Shown here piece by piece: positions 18,883-28,690 of a stretch of 64,000 nt of DNA. The notes below the pieces were generated by a model. It saw only the letters and a program-made list of their open reading frames with translations, made no database searches and was not told the DNA's origin. This DNA is from Extensimonas vulgaris. Its GTDB lineage: Bacteria; Pseudomonadota; Gammaproteobacteria; Burkholderiales; Burkholderiaceae_C. The position numbers and the translations under genes are program-made. Position 1 is the stretch's first letter. Every line of letters begins with the position of its first letter. The stretch is taken from assembly GCF_003337425.1 (NCBI RefSeq), contig NZ_QPJU01000003.1, positions 278,915 to 342,914 of the forward strand. The letters are read 5' to 3'.

Positions 18883-19800
18883 TCAGCGCCCCGCGGCCGG
18901 CGTCTGCAGCATTTTCATGGCCGAGCCCAGCAGCGTGGCGACTTCGCTCATGTTGCTGGGCACGATCAGCGTGGTATTCGCGTCGGCGGCGACCTTGCCG
19001 TAGGCTTCCACGGCTTTTTCGGCGACCTTGAGCTGCACCGCCTGTTCGCCGCCGGGCTGGCGGATGGCCGCGGCCACGCGCGTCAGGGCCTCGGCGGTGG
19101 CTTCGGCCACGGCGAGGATGGACGCCGCCTCGCCCTGGGCCCTGTTGATCGCGGCCTGTTTTTCGCCTTCGGAGCGCGCGATGAAGGCCTCGCGCTCGCC
19201 CGTGGCGAGGTTGATCTGCTCCTGCCGCTTGCCTTCGGAGGCCGCGATCAGCGCGCGCTTTTCGCGCTCGGCGGTGATCTGCGCCTGCATGGAGCGCAGG
19301 ATTTCGGCAGGCGGCGTGAGGTCTTTGATCTCGTAGCGCAGCACCTTCACGCCCCAGTTGAGCGCGGCCTCGTCGATGGCGTTGACCACCTGGGCGTTGA
19401 TCATCTCGCGCTCCTCGAAGGTTTTGTCGAGTTCGAGCCTGCCGATCACGCTGCGCAGCGTGGTCTGCGCGAGCTGCGTGATCGCGACCACGTAGTTCGA
19501 GGCGCCGTAGCTCGCGCGCATGGGGTCGGTGACCTGGAAGTAGAGGATGCCATCGACCTTCAGCTGCGTGTTGTCCTTGGTGATGCAGACCTGCTCGGGC
19601 ACGTCGAGCGGGATTTCCTTCAAGCTGTGCTTGTAGGCGATTTTGTCGATGAAGGGCACGATGAAGTTGAGCCCCGGCGTGAGCGTGCCGGCGTACTTGC
19701 CCAGGCGTTCTTTGACCCAGGCGTGCTGCTGCGGCACGACCTGCACCGAGCGCGCGATGAAGATGACGGCGATGATGAAAACGACGATGGCGATGGGCAT
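18883..19800 (-). CDS. SPFH/stomatin-family membrane protein (QmcA-like)
   Basis: A 305-residue stomatin-like protein: an N-terminal membrane helix (about 2-18), a band-7 domain (RSVQVVPQQHAWVKERLGKY, GLNFIVPFIDK), then a long Ala/Glu-rich coiled coil (AQITAEREKRALIAASEGKR) for oligomer assembly. Such proteins form large membrane rings linked to protein quality control and lipid microdomains. The NfeD gene directly upstream in the same direction is the classic partner; the pair is likely an operon. The start MPIAIVVF begins the membrane helix. Confidence 0.9.
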   Translation of the reverse strand: MPIAIVVFIIAVIFIARSVQVVPQQHAWVKERLGKYAGTLTPGLNFIVPFIDKIAYKHSLKEIPLDVPEQVCITKDNTQLKVDGILYFQVTDPMRASYGASNYVVAITQLAQTTLRSVIGRLELDKTFEEREMINAQVVNAIDEAALNWGVKVLRYEIKDLTPPAEILRSMQAQITAEREKRALIAASEGKRQEQINLATGEREAFIARSEGEKQAAINRAQGEAASILAVAEATAEALTRVAAAIRQPGGEQAVQLKVAEKAVEAYGKVAADANTTLIVPSNMSEVATLLGSAMKMLQTPAAGR

Positions 19801-19858
19801 GGCGGGCCTCGGTGCGGATGGTGAAGGAACAGATCGAAGGAGGGGGCTTGCAAGGCCG

Positions 19859-20320
19859 TCAGGCGGGATCAGCAGGGTCGGCAGGATGGGCTGCATCGAG
19901 GGGCTCGACCAGCAGCCGGCTGCCCACGAGCTCGGCCACGCGGTGCGCTCCGGGGCGCGGCGTGGCGCCGGGGCGGTGCAGGGCCGTCCAGAGCGTGCCG
20001 CGGTAGCGCACGGTGGCGGTGCCGTCGGGGTTCCATTGGCTGATGGTGACGATCTCGCCCACGTCGAGGTTCACGCTGCGGTCGGCGCGTGCCGAGGGCG
20101 CGCCCGCGGGCTTTTTGCGCACCAGGTAGCAGGCCAGCACTGCGCCCATGCCCACCGCGGAGGCGCTGAGGGTTTGCACCAGCGTGCCCAGGCCCGCGTG
20201 CGCCGCAAGCGCGCCCGCAGCCAGGCCCAGCGCCAGCATCAGCAGGTAAAAAGTGCCGGTGAGCAACTCGGCCAGCACGGCCACGCCGGCCAACAGCCAC
20301 CAGAGGGTGGGGGTTTCCAT
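19859..20320 (-). CDS. NfeD-like membrane protein
   Basis: A 153-residue short-form NfeD protein without the ClpP-like protease domain. Hydrophobic helices occupy about residues 7-70, followed by an OB-fold domain (SVNLDVGEIVTISQWNPDG, then ATVRYRGTLWTA). It is the usual partner of stomatin-type SPFH proteins, here encoded just downstream. A CACAAT-like -10 lies upstream, divergent from the decarboxylase gene. Confidence 0.87.
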   Translation of the reverse strand: METPTLWWLLAGVAVLAELLTGTFYLLMLALGLAAGALAAHAGLGTLVQTLSASAVGMGAVLACYLVRKKPAGAPSARADRSVNLDVGEIVTISQWNPDGTATVRYRGTLWTALHRPGATPRPGAHRVAELVGSRLLVEPLDAAHPADPADPA

Positions 20321-20509
20321 GGGATGGGGTGTTCAGCAATGAAGGTGCCGCTATTGTGCGGGATGGCTTGCCCGTGGCGCGCAATGACGTAACGAGGGTT
20401 CACGAAGGGCGCACGACGCAGTCACATGGATTCCGTACACTTCGCGCCTTTCTTCTTTTGGATGCGGCTGCCGCAGATGCTGCGGCGGCGCAAGGCACGG
20501 AGGCTGTGC

Positions 20510-22876
20510 ATGAAGTTTCGTTTTCCCATCGTCATCATCGACGAAGACTACCGTTCCGAAAACACCTCGGGGCTGGGCATTCGCGCGCTGGCGCAGGCCA
20601 TAGAGGCTGAAGGCTTCGAGGTGCTGGGCGTGACCAGCTATGGCGACCTGTCGCAGTTCGCGCAGCAGCAAAGCCGCGCCAGCGCCTTCATCCTGTCGAT
20701 CGACGATGAGGAGTTCACGCTCGAGTCCGGCCTGGACCCTGCGGTGCTGAACCTGCGCAACTTCATCGGCCAGGTGCGGCGCAAGAACGCCGACGTGCCC
20801 ATCTATCTGCACGGCGAGACCAAGACCAGCCGCCACCTGCCCAACGACATCCTGCGCGAGCTGCACGGCTTCATACACATGTTCGAGGACACGCCCGAGT
20901 TCGTCGCCAAGCACATCGTGCGCGAGGCCAAGAGTTATCTCGAGGGCATTCAGCCGCCGTTTTTCAAGGCGCTGCTCGACTACGCCGAGGACGGTTCGTA
21001 TTCGTGGCACTGCCCGGGGCATTCGGGCGGCGTGGCCTTCCTCAAAAGCCCGATCGGCCAGATGTACCACCAGTTCTACGGCGAAAACATGCTGCGCGCC
21101 GACGTGTGCAACGCGGTGGAGGAGCTGGGCCAGCTGCTCGACCACAACGGCGCCATCGGCGAGAGCGAGCGCAATGCGGCGCGCATCTTCAACGCCGACC
21201 ACTGCTTTTTCGTGACCAACGGCACCAGCACTTCGAACAAGATCGTCTGGCACCACACGGTGGCGCCGGGCGACGTGGTGGTGGTCGATCGCAACTGCCA
21301 CAAGTCGGTGCTGCACAGCATCATCATGACGGGCGCGATCCCCGTGTTTCTCAAGCCCACGCGCAACCACTTTGGCATCATCGGGCCGATCCCGCAAAGC
21401 GAATTCGAGCCCGCGGCCATAGAGGCCAAGATGCGTGCGAACCCGCTGCTGCAAGGCGTGGACGTGAAAAAAATCCGCCCGCGCGTGCTCACGCTCACGC
21501 AGTCCACCTACGACGGCGTGCTCTACAACACCGAAACCATCAAGTCCATGGTGGACGGTTACGTGGACAACCTGCACTTCGACGAAGCCTGGCTGCCGCA
21601 CGCGGCCTTTCACCCCTTTTACGGCAGCTACCACGCCATGGGCAAGAAGCGCGCGCGGCCCAAGCATTCGGTGGTGTATTCGACGCAGTCGATCCACAAG
21701 CTGCTGGCCGGCATCAGCCAGGCGAGCCACGTGCTCGTGCAGGATTCCCAAACCATCAAGCTCGACCGGCACCTGTTCAACGAAGCCTACCTGATGCACA
21801 CGAGCACCAGCCCGCAATACAGCATCATCGCGAGCTGCGACGTGGCCGCCGCGATGATGGAGCCGCCCGGCGGCACGGCGCTGGTCGAGGAAAGCATCCT
21901 CGAGGCGCTGGACTTTCGCCGCGCGATGCGCAAGGTCGAGGCCGAGTTTGGCGAGAACGACTGGTGGTTCAAGGTCTGGGGGCCGCAAAAGCTCGTCGAA
22001 GAGGACATAGGCCGCGCCGAAGACTGGATCTTTCGCCGCGATGGCCGCAGCGCCGGCGAAGGGGGCGACGATTGGCACGGCTTCGGCGAGCTGGCCGACG
22101 GCTTCAACATGCTCGACCCGATCAAGTCCACCATCGTCACGCCGGGGCTGAACCTCGACGGCAAGTTCGACCCCACGGGCATCCCCGCGTCCATCGTCAC
22201 CAAATACCTGGCCGAGCACGGCGTGGTGGTCGAAAAAACCGGGCTCTACAGCTTTTTCATCATGTTCACCATCGGCATCACCAAGGGCCGCTGGAACACC
22301 TTGCTCACGGCGCTGCAGCAGTTCAAGGACGACTACGAAAAAAACCAGCCCATGTGGCGCATCCTGCCCGAGTTCTGCCAGCAGCACCGGCGCTACGAGC
22401 GCATGGGCCTGCGCGACCTGTGCCAGCACGTGCACGAGATGTACGCCAAATACGACATTGCGCGCCTCACGACCGAGATGTACCTGTCAGACCTGCAGCC
22501 GGCCATGAACCCGGCCGACGCCTACGCGCACATCGCGCAGCGCAAGACCGAGCGCGTGGAGATCGACCACCTCGAAGGGCGCATCACCGTGGGCCTGCTC
22601 ACGCCGTATCCGCCGGGGATTCCGCTGTTGATCCCGGGCGAGGTGTTCAACCGCAAGATCGTCGATTACCTCAAGTTTGCGCGCGAATTTGCCAAGCTCT
22701 GCCCGGGCTTCGAGACCGACATCCACGGCCTGGTCGAAGAGATCGACGCCCACGGCCACGTGCGCTTTTATGCCGACTGCGTGACCGAAAAGCCGCAGCG
22801 CCAGCCCAAGCACCTGGCCACGGCCGACAACTTGGTGCAGCTGGGCGACGACGGGCCTTACGGCCGCATTCTCTGA
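20510..22876 (+). CDS. PLP-dependent arginine/lysine/ornithine decarboxylase
   Basis: A fold-type I decarboxylase of 788 residues, in the size range of AdiA, LdcI and SpeF. The N-terminal wing domain (PIVIIDEDYRSENTSGLGIR) resembles a response-regulator fold. The core has WHCPGHSGGVAFLKSP, FFVTNGTSTSNK and HFDEAWLPHAAFHP. The PLP lysine is Lys397 in STQSIHKLLAGISQ. Substrate choice among Arg, Lys and Orn cannot be settled by eye. No antiporter gene adjoins, so a dedicated acid-resistance pair is not evident. The start with GGAGG upstream is preferred over an in-frame ATG 84 bp earlier. Confidence 0.92.
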   Translation: MKFRFPIVIIDEDYRSENTSGLGIRALAQAIEAEGFEVLGVTSYGDLSQFAQQQSRASAFILSIDDEEFTLESGLDPAVLNLRNFIGQVRRKNADVPIYLHGETKTSRHLPNDILRELHGFIHMFEDTPEFVAKHIVREAKSYLEGIQPPFFKALLDYAEDGSYSWHCPGHSGGVAFLKSPIGQMYHQFYGENMLRADVCNAVEELGQLLDHNGAIGESERNAARIFNADHCFFVTNGTSTSNKIVWHHTVAPGDVVVVDRNCHKSVLHSIIMTGAIPVFLKPTRNHFGIIGPIPQSEFEPAAIEAKMRANPLLQGVDVKKIRPRVLTLTQSTYDGVLYNTETIKSMVDGYVDNLHFDEAWLPHAAFHPFYGSYHAMGKKRARPKHSVVYSTQSIHKLLAGISQASHVLVQDSQTIKLDRHLFNEAYLMHTSTSPQYSIIASCDVAAAMMEPPGGTALVEESILEALDFRRAMRKVEAEFGENDWWFKVWGPQKLVEEDIGRAEDWIFRRDGRSAGEGGDDWHGFGELADGFNMLDPIKSTIVTPGLNLDGKFDPTGIPASIVTKYLAEHGVVVEKTGLYSFFIMFTIGITKGRWNTLLTALQQFKDDYEKNQPMWRILPEFCQQHRRYERMGLRDLCQHVHEMYAKYDIARLTTEMYLSDLQPAMNPADAYAHIAQRKTERVEIDHLEGRITVGLLTPYPPGIPLLIPGEVFNRKIVDYLKFAREFAKLCPGFETDIHGLVEEIDAHGHVRFYADCVTEKPQRQPKHLATADNLVQLGDDGPYGRIL

Positions 22877-22890
22877 ACTGCAGGCGGGGC

Positions 22891-23583
22891 TTAATTTTTG
22901 GGTTGCCCGCGCCCGCGTACTGCCGTGTCGATCAGGGCTGCGGTGTGTTCGCGCTCGGCGCCGAGTGCGAAGTCGCGCGCCGTCAGGCCCAGCTGGTTTT
23001 TCAGCGTCGGGTCTGCGCCCTCTTGCAGCAGCAGTTGCACGATCGTCTCGCTGCCGTAGCGCGCGGCCAGCATCAGCGGTGTGCTGCCGTTGGGTGAGGC
23101 GGCGTCGATGTAGGCGGAGTGCTCGAGCAGCAGCTTGACGATTTGCGCGTGCTGCGGCGTGTCACCCGAGGCCGCGTAGTGCAGCGGCGCCCAGCCGGGC
23201 TGGTTCACGTCGGCGCCGCGCGCGAGCAGGGCCTGCACGGCCGGCAGGTTGCCCTTGATGGCCGCGAGCATGAGCGGCGTTTCGCCGCGCGCATTGTGCG
23301 CATTCACATCCACCTGGGGCGACTGCAGCAGCGCGAAAAAGACCCTGTCGGATTCGAGCTGCAGCGCCAGCAGCAGGCCCTTGTCGCCGCGCTCGTTGGG
23401 CGTGTTGGGGTCGAAGCCGCGGCGCAGCAAGTCGGTGATGGTGCCGGGGTTGTCGCGAATGATGGCCGTGAAGAAGTCGTCGTAGGAGCCAGCCTGCGCC
23501 CCTGGATGCTGCAAAAAAAGCAGTGCAAACGGCAATGCCAGAAAGCGCAAGTGGCTAAAAAAGGCTTGAAATCGAGTGCCCAT
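22891..23583 (-). CDS. Exported ankyrin-repeat protein
   Basis: A 230-residue protein with a probable signal peptide (hydrophobic stretch about 12-26, cleavage near QAGSYD) followed by about five ankyrin repeats, e.g. [20 protein letters not shown] and [20 protein letters not shown]. Probably periplasmic and protein-binding; the partner is unknown. It is convergent with the decarboxylase gene (14-bp gap) and co-directional behind tatD. Confidence 0.87.
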   Translation of the reverse strand: MGTRFQAFFSHLRFLALPFALLFLQHPGAQAGSYDDFFTAIIRDNPGTITDLLRRGFDPNTPNERGDKGLLLALQLESDRVFFALLQSPQVDVNAHNARGETPLMLAAIKGNLPAVQALLARGADVNQPGWAPLHYAASGDTPQHAQIVKLLLEHSAYIDAASPNGSTPLMLAARYGSETIVQLLLQEGADPTLKNQLGLTARDFALGAEREHTAALIDTAVRGRGQPKN

Positions 23584-23607
23584 GGCCGTGCCTCAGAGCG
23601 CTGATTT

Positions 23608-24426
23608 TCAAGCCGCGCCGGGGCGAAACAGCGTGTCGAAATTGCGGCTCGTGGCCTCGGCCACGGCTTCGATCGGCAGGCCCTTGACCTGTGCGATGGT
23701 TTGCGCCACCAGCGGCACGTAAGCCGGGGTGTTGGTCTTGCCGCGGTGCGGCGCGGGCGCGAGATAGGGGCTGTCGGTTTCGATCAGCATGCTCTCGAGC
23801 GGCACGTAGGCCACCACGTCGCGCAAGTCCTGCGCGTTCTTGAAGGTCACGATGCCCGAAAAAGACAGGTAGTAGCCCATATCGAGCACGGCGCGCGCCA
23901 CCTGCAGCGACTCGGTGAAGCAGTGGAACACGCCGCCGGCACCCGGGCCGGTGCTCTGGCTTGGGTTGCCTTCGCCTTCCTCGCGCAGGATGGCCAGGGT
24001 GTCGTCCGCCGCACTGCGCGTGTGCACCACGAGCGGCTTGCCGCAGGCGCGCGCGGCGCGGATGTGGGTGCGAAAGCGCGCGCGCTGCCACTCCAGGTCG
24101 GCGATGCTGCGCCCGCCTTTGCGCTCCTGCATGCCGTAGTAGTCCAGCCCCGTCTCGCCCATCGCGAGCACGCGCGGCAGCGTGGCGCGCTGCTGCAAGT
24201 CCTGCTGCGAGGGCTCGTACACGCCCTCGTTGTCGGGGTGCACGCCCACGGTGCACCAGAAATTGTCGTAGGCCAGGGCAAGCGCGTGCACCTCCTCGAA
24301 TTCTTCGATGGTGGTGCAGATGCACAGCGCGCGATCGACCTGCGCTGCGGCCATGGCGGCGCGGATCGCGGGCAGCTGGCTTGCGAGCTCGGGAAAAGTG
24401 AGGTGGCAGTGGGAATCGGTGAACAT
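23608..24426 (-). CDS. tatD: TatD-family metal-dependent DNase
   Basis: A 272-residue TIM-barrel hydrolase. MFTDSHCHL gives the HxH metal motif; VGVHPDN, MGETGLDYYG, VVHTRSA, FHCFTES and ETDSPYLAP provide the remaining metal ligands and acid. The family removes DNA 3' ends. It is closest to the YcfH/TatD type that commonly follows holB and pilZ, as here. The start is placed at MFTDSHCHL as in homologues, not at an upstream in-frame Met. Confidence 0.93.
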   Translation of the reverse strand: MFTDSHCHLTFPELASQLPAIRAAMAAAQVDRALCICTTIEEFEEVHALALAYDNFWCTVGVHPDNEGVYEPSQQDLQQRATLPRVLAMGETGLDYYGMQERKGGRSIADLEWQRARFRTHIRAARACGKPLVVHTRSAADDTLAILREEGEGNPSQSTGPGAGGVFHCFTESLQVARAVLDMGYYLSFSGIVTFKNAQDLRDVVAYVPLESMLIETDSPYLAPAPHRGKTNTPAYVPLVAQTIAQVKGLPIEAVAEATSRNFDTLFRPGAA

Positions 24427-24510
24427 GCAAAACGGTCGGCCGGTCAAGGCGCGGGCAAAAGAGGCGGGCGAAAGGACGGGCAAAGGGGCGGGCAGTGGCA
24501 GGCGCAGCGC

Positions 24511-24864
24511 TCAAATCGTTTGTGTGGGCCGGTCGGAATTCAGCGCCGCGCCGAGGATTTCCTCGATCTTGAACTTGAGCTGGCGCGATTTCTCGTCCGC
24601 GGGGAACTGTATGCCCACGCCCGGCTTGCGGTTGCCGCCCACGTTGGGCGGGTTGATCCAGGCCACGCGCCCCGCGATGGGGTAGCGCTGGGTGCCTTCG
24701 GGCAGCGTGAGCAGCACGTAAACGTCGTCGCCCAGGCGGTATTCGCGCTCGGTGGGCACGAAGATCCCACCTTCTTTGAAAAAAGGAATGTAGGCGGCGT
24801 AGAGCGCGGCCTTTTCCTTGATGGCCAGCTGCATGACGCTGGGGCGCGGGGTGGAGTTGCTCAT
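24511..24864 (-). CDS. pilZ: PilZ-domain protein, type IV pilus assembly PilZ
   Basis: A 117-residue single PilZ domain. The order holB-pilZ-tatD is that of Pseudomonas and betaproteobacteria, where PilZ is needed for type IV pilus assembly. YIPFFKEGGIFVPTEREYRL and GRVAWINPPNVGG are conserved; the classic RxxxR c-di-GMP motif is not evident, consistent with PilZ itself, which binds c-di-GMP poorly. Confidence 0.92.
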   Translation of the reverse strand: MSNSTPRPSVMQLAIKEKAALYAAYIPFFKEGGIFVPTEREYRLGDDVYVLLTLPEGTQRYPIAGRVAWINPPNVGGNRKPGVGIQFPADEKSRQLKFKIEEILGAALNSDRPTQTI

Positions 24865-24901
24865 GGTGAGGCTCAGACGGTGAGGGGTGCGCGGAAAAAA
24901 T

Positions 24902-25920
<1,019 letters not shown>

Positions 25921-25924
<4 letters not shown>

Positions 25925-26625
25925 GCGGCGTTCGCGGGCATGTGGGCTGGGCCGGTGGCAGGCGATCCGGCCGCCGGCGCGGGCAGCCAGCCACGTTCTG
26001 AGAGCGCTGCGCAGATTTGCTGCCAGACCTGCGCGCGCTCCTGGGCGGCGTCCAGGCGCACAAAGCGCTGCGGTGCGGCGGCCGCGCGCGCGGCGTAGCC
26101 CTGCGCCACGCGGCGGAAAAACTCCACGGGCTGCGACTCGAAGCGGTCCGGCAGGCGCACACCGGCGAGGCGCTGCGCCGCGGTTTCGGGGGGCAGGTCG
26201 AACCAGAGCGTCAAGTCGGGTTCCAGCATCAAACCAGGCATTTGTGCAATGTCCGTCTGCACCATCAGCTCTAATTGCGAGAGCATTTCGAAGTCCACTC
26301 CGCGCCCTGCGCCCTGGTAGGCGAAAGTGGCGTCGGTGAAGCGGTCGCACAGCACTACGGCGTCGCGCGCGAGCGCCGGGCCTATGACCTGCACGAGGTG
26401 GTCGCGGCGCGCGGCAAAGGCCAGCAGCGCCTCGGTCAGCGCGTCCATGGGTGCGGCGAGCAGCAGGGCGCGCAGCTTTTCTGCGAGCGGCGTGCCGCCG
26501 GGCTCGCGCGTGCACACCACCTCGCGCCCCTGCGCACGCAAGGCCTGCGCAAGTGCCTCGAGGTGCGAGGACTTGCCCGCGCCGTCTATGCCTTCGAAGC
26601 TGATGAACAAGCCGGGGCGTGCCAT
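25921..26625 (-). CDS. tmk: Thymidylate kinase
   Basis: Phosphorylates dTMP to dTDP. It has 234 residues with the P-loop [16 protein letters not shown], the DR-type motif [11 protein letters not shown] and [17 protein letters not shown]. The C-terminus carries an Ala/Pro-rich extension. The ATG at 26625 has AAGGA upstream and gives the usual MARPGLFI start; an ATG 15 bp earlier is possible. It is in operon with holB. Confidence 0.95.
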
Positions 26626-26685
26626 GGGAATCCTTGTCATGGAGGGAAAGGGGTCAATCATCCCAAAATCCGCAAGCCCCGGGTT

Positions 26686-27684
26686 TCACTGCCCGCGCTG
26701 GAAGCGGCGCACGGCGCGCGCGTGCGCGTCGAGCGATTCGCTGAACTCGCTGCTGCCGTCGCCGCGCGCCACGAAATACAGCGCGCGCGTGCGTTCGGGC
26801 TGCACCGCGGCGAGCAGCGCGGCCTTGCCCGGCATGGCGATGGGCGTGGGCGGCAGGCCGGGGCGCGTGTAGGTGTTCCAGGGCGTGTCGGCGAGCAGGT
26901 CGCGCCGGCGCAGGTTGCCGTCGAACGTGGTGCCCAGGCCGTAGATCACGCTCGGGTCGGTCTGCAGCAGCATGCCCGCGCGCAGGCGGTTGATGAACAC
27001 GCCCGCGATGCGTGCGCGGTCGGCGGCGAGGCCTGTTTCTTTCTCGACCAGGCTCGCCAGAATCAGGGCCTCGTCGGGGCTACGTAACGGCAGATCGGGC
27101 GCGCGCAGCGCCCAGGCCGCGGCCAGTTGCCGGTCCATCGCGTGCAGCGCGCGGCGCAGGATGGCAAGGTCGCTGCTGCCTTTGGCGTAGGTGTAGGTGT
27201 CGGGGAAAAAGCGCCCCTCGGGCGCGACGCCGGGGCGCCCCAGCTGCGCCATCAGCGCCTCGTCCGAGAGGCTGGCCGCATCGGGTTTGAGCTGCTCGGC
27301 ACGCGCGAGCGCCGCGCGCACCTGCCGGAAGTTCCAGCCTTCGACGAGCGTAAAGGCCAGCAGCGTCTCCTCTCCGCGCACCAGTTTTTGTAGCAGGCTG
27401 CGCGGCGTGGTGCCGGGCGGAATTTCGTAGTTGCCGGCCTTGATCAACCGGTCTTGCCCCGAGAGGCGAAACCAGGCGTAGAGCAGCCGCGCATCGCTGC
27501 GCGCCCCTGCGGCCACGGCCAGGCGCGCCACCTCGCGTGGCGTGGTGCCGGGCTCGATCGCGAGCTCCAGCGTCTCGGGGCCGGGGTTCAGCGGCTGCTG
27601 CAGCCACCAGACGCTGGCCGCGCCCAAGGCGAGCAGCACCAGCATGGCGCCGGCAAACAGCCGGGTCAGCAGGCGTCGCAGCAT
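26686..27684 (-). CDS. mltG: Endolytic transglycosylase MltG
   Basis: Inner-membrane enzyme that cuts nascent peptidoglycan and sets strand length. It has 332 residues with one N-terminal transmembrane helix (about 10-30). A LysM-like region is followed by the YceG domain. The catalytic Glu lies in ILASLVEKETG; FFPDTY, LQTDPSVIYGLG and WNTYTRPGLPPTPI are conserved. The ygfZ/mltG/tmk/holB block is the normal proteobacterial arrangement. Confidence 0.94.
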   Translation of the reverse strand: MLRRLLTRLFAGAMLVLLALGAASVWWLQQPLNPGPETLELAIEPGTTPREVARLAVAAGARSDARLLYAWFRLSGQDRLIKAGNYEIPPGTTPRSLLQKLVRGEETLLAFTLVEGWNFRQVRAALARAEQLKPDAASLSDEALMAQLGRPGVAPEGRFFPDTYTYAKGSSDLAILRRALHAMDRQLAAAWALRAPDLPLRSPDEALILASLVEKETGLAADRARIAGVFINRLRAGMLLQTDPSVIYGLGTTFDGNLRRRDLLADTPWNTYTRPGLPPTPIAMPGKAALLAAVQPERTRALYFVARGDGSSEFSESLDAHARAVRRFQRGQ

Positions 27685-27718
27685 CGTGTGTGTCTTTGCG
27701 CAAGGAAAAAGAGCGGGG

Positions 27719-27726
27719 ATGATAAT
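27719..27726. promoter_or_regulatory. Overlapping divergent -10 boxes for ygfZ and mltG
   Basis: ATGATAAT reads GATAAT towards ygfZ (start 7 bp on) and TATCAT towards mltG (start about 35 bp on). The whole intergenic gap is 48 bp, so the two promoters must share this site. The ygfZ message would be nearly leaderless. Confidence 0.4.
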
Positions 27727-27732
27727 GGAGCC

Positions 27733-28680
27733 ATGCCTATGGATTCCAACCCTCTCGATCCCTCCCCGCTGCTGCACGGCGTGGCGCCGATCACGCATCT
27801 GGGCGTGTTGCGCGCGCAGGGCGAAGATGCTGCCGCCTTCCTGCACGCCCAGCTCACGCAGGATTTTCTGCAGCTCGATGCGCAGCACGCGCGCCTGGCG
27901 GCCTTCCTCTCGGCCAAGGGGCGCATGCAGGCGAGCTTCATCGGCTTCAAGCGCAGCCCCACCGAAGTGCTGCTGCTGTGCAGCCGCGACCTGCTCGCGC
28001 CCACGCTCAAGCGTCTGTCCATGTTCGTGCTGCGCGCCAAGGTGCGCCTGAGCGATGCGACGGCGGAGTTTGCGCTCCACGGCCTCGCCGGCAGCGCTGT
28101 GGAAACCATAGCTGGTAGCGCAAGTCCCGCCTGGTCTAAGGCCGATTTTGGCTCTGAAAGCGTGGTGCACTTGTACCCCGCGCTGGGGCAGCCGCGCGCG
28201 CTCTGGGTTGGGCCCGCGGATGCGCCCGCGCCTGCCGGGCCGGCCTTGGACGCGGGCCTGTGGCTGTGGAGCGAGGTGCGCAGCGGCGTCGCCACGCTGA
28301 GCGCGCCCGTGGTCGATCTGTTCGTGCCGCAGATGCTCAACTACGAATCGGTGGGCGGCGTGAACTTCCACAAAGGCTGCTACCCGGGCCAGGAGGTGGT
28401 GGCACGCAGCCAGTACCGCGGCACGCTCAAGCGCCGCGCCTACCTCGCGCACGCCGACGTGCCCATCGCCGTGGCGGCGGAGATTTTTGCTGCATCCGAC
28501 CCCGAGCAGCCCTGCGGCACCGTGGTGCAGGAGGCGGCCGCGCCGGGCGGCGGCGTGGACGCGATCGTGTGCCTGCAAACCGCCGCGGCCGAGCAGCCGC
28601 TGCACGTGCCACAGCCTGAAGGGCAATCCGTGCCGCTTAGCTTGCTGCCCTTGCCTTACCGGTTGCTCGAAGAGGTATGA
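27733..28680 (+). CDS. ygfZ: YgfZ folate-binding iron-sulfur cluster repair protein
   Basis: A 315-residue GcvT-like protein that supports maturation of some Fe-S enzymes such as MiaB. The signature FHKGCYPGQEVVAR, with the essential Cys, lies at about residues 214-227. FLHAQLTQDF and LAAFLSAKGRMQASF are N-terminal family blocks. Residues about 124-142 (ETIAGSASPAWSKADFGS) are encoded by an interspersed repeat copy. It is divergent from mltG. Confidence 0.92.
   Translation: MPMDSNPLDPSPLLHGVAPITHLGVLRAQGEDAAAFLHAQLTQDFLQLDAQHARLAAFLSAKGRMQASFIGFKRSPTEVLLLCSRDLLAPTLKRLSMFVLRAKVRLSDATAEFALHGLAGSAVETIAGSASPAWSKADFGSESVVHLYPALGQPRALWVGPADAPAPAGPALDAGLWLWSEVRSGVATLSAPVVDLFVPQMLNYESVGGVNFHKGCYPGQEVVARSQYRGTLKRRAYLAHADVPIAVAAEIFAASDPEQPCGTVVQEAAAPGGGVDAIVCLQTAAAEQPLHVPQPEGQSVPLSLLPLPYRLLEEV
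28103..28155 (+). repeat. In-frame interspersed repeat copy inside ygfZ
   Basis: ACCATAGCTGGTAGCGC and TCTAAGGCCGATTTTGGCTC match the family blocks (ATAGCTG-TAGCGC, AGAGGCC-ATTTT). The reading frame is open throughout. Confidence 0.7.
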
Positions 28681-28690
28681 GCGGGCTGGT

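Noticed and set aside
20351..22435. A 694-codon open frame antisense to the decarboxylase gene
   Set aside because: Mirror of a strongly conserved PLP enzyme; composition typical of an antisense shadow.
20510..22876. Acid-resistance decarboxylase/antiporter system
   Set aside because: No antiporter or regulator gene adjoins; only the decarboxylase is supported.
26236..26290. Another interspersed repeat copy inside tmk
   Set aside because: Only short AT-rich similarity; the block order of the family is absent.
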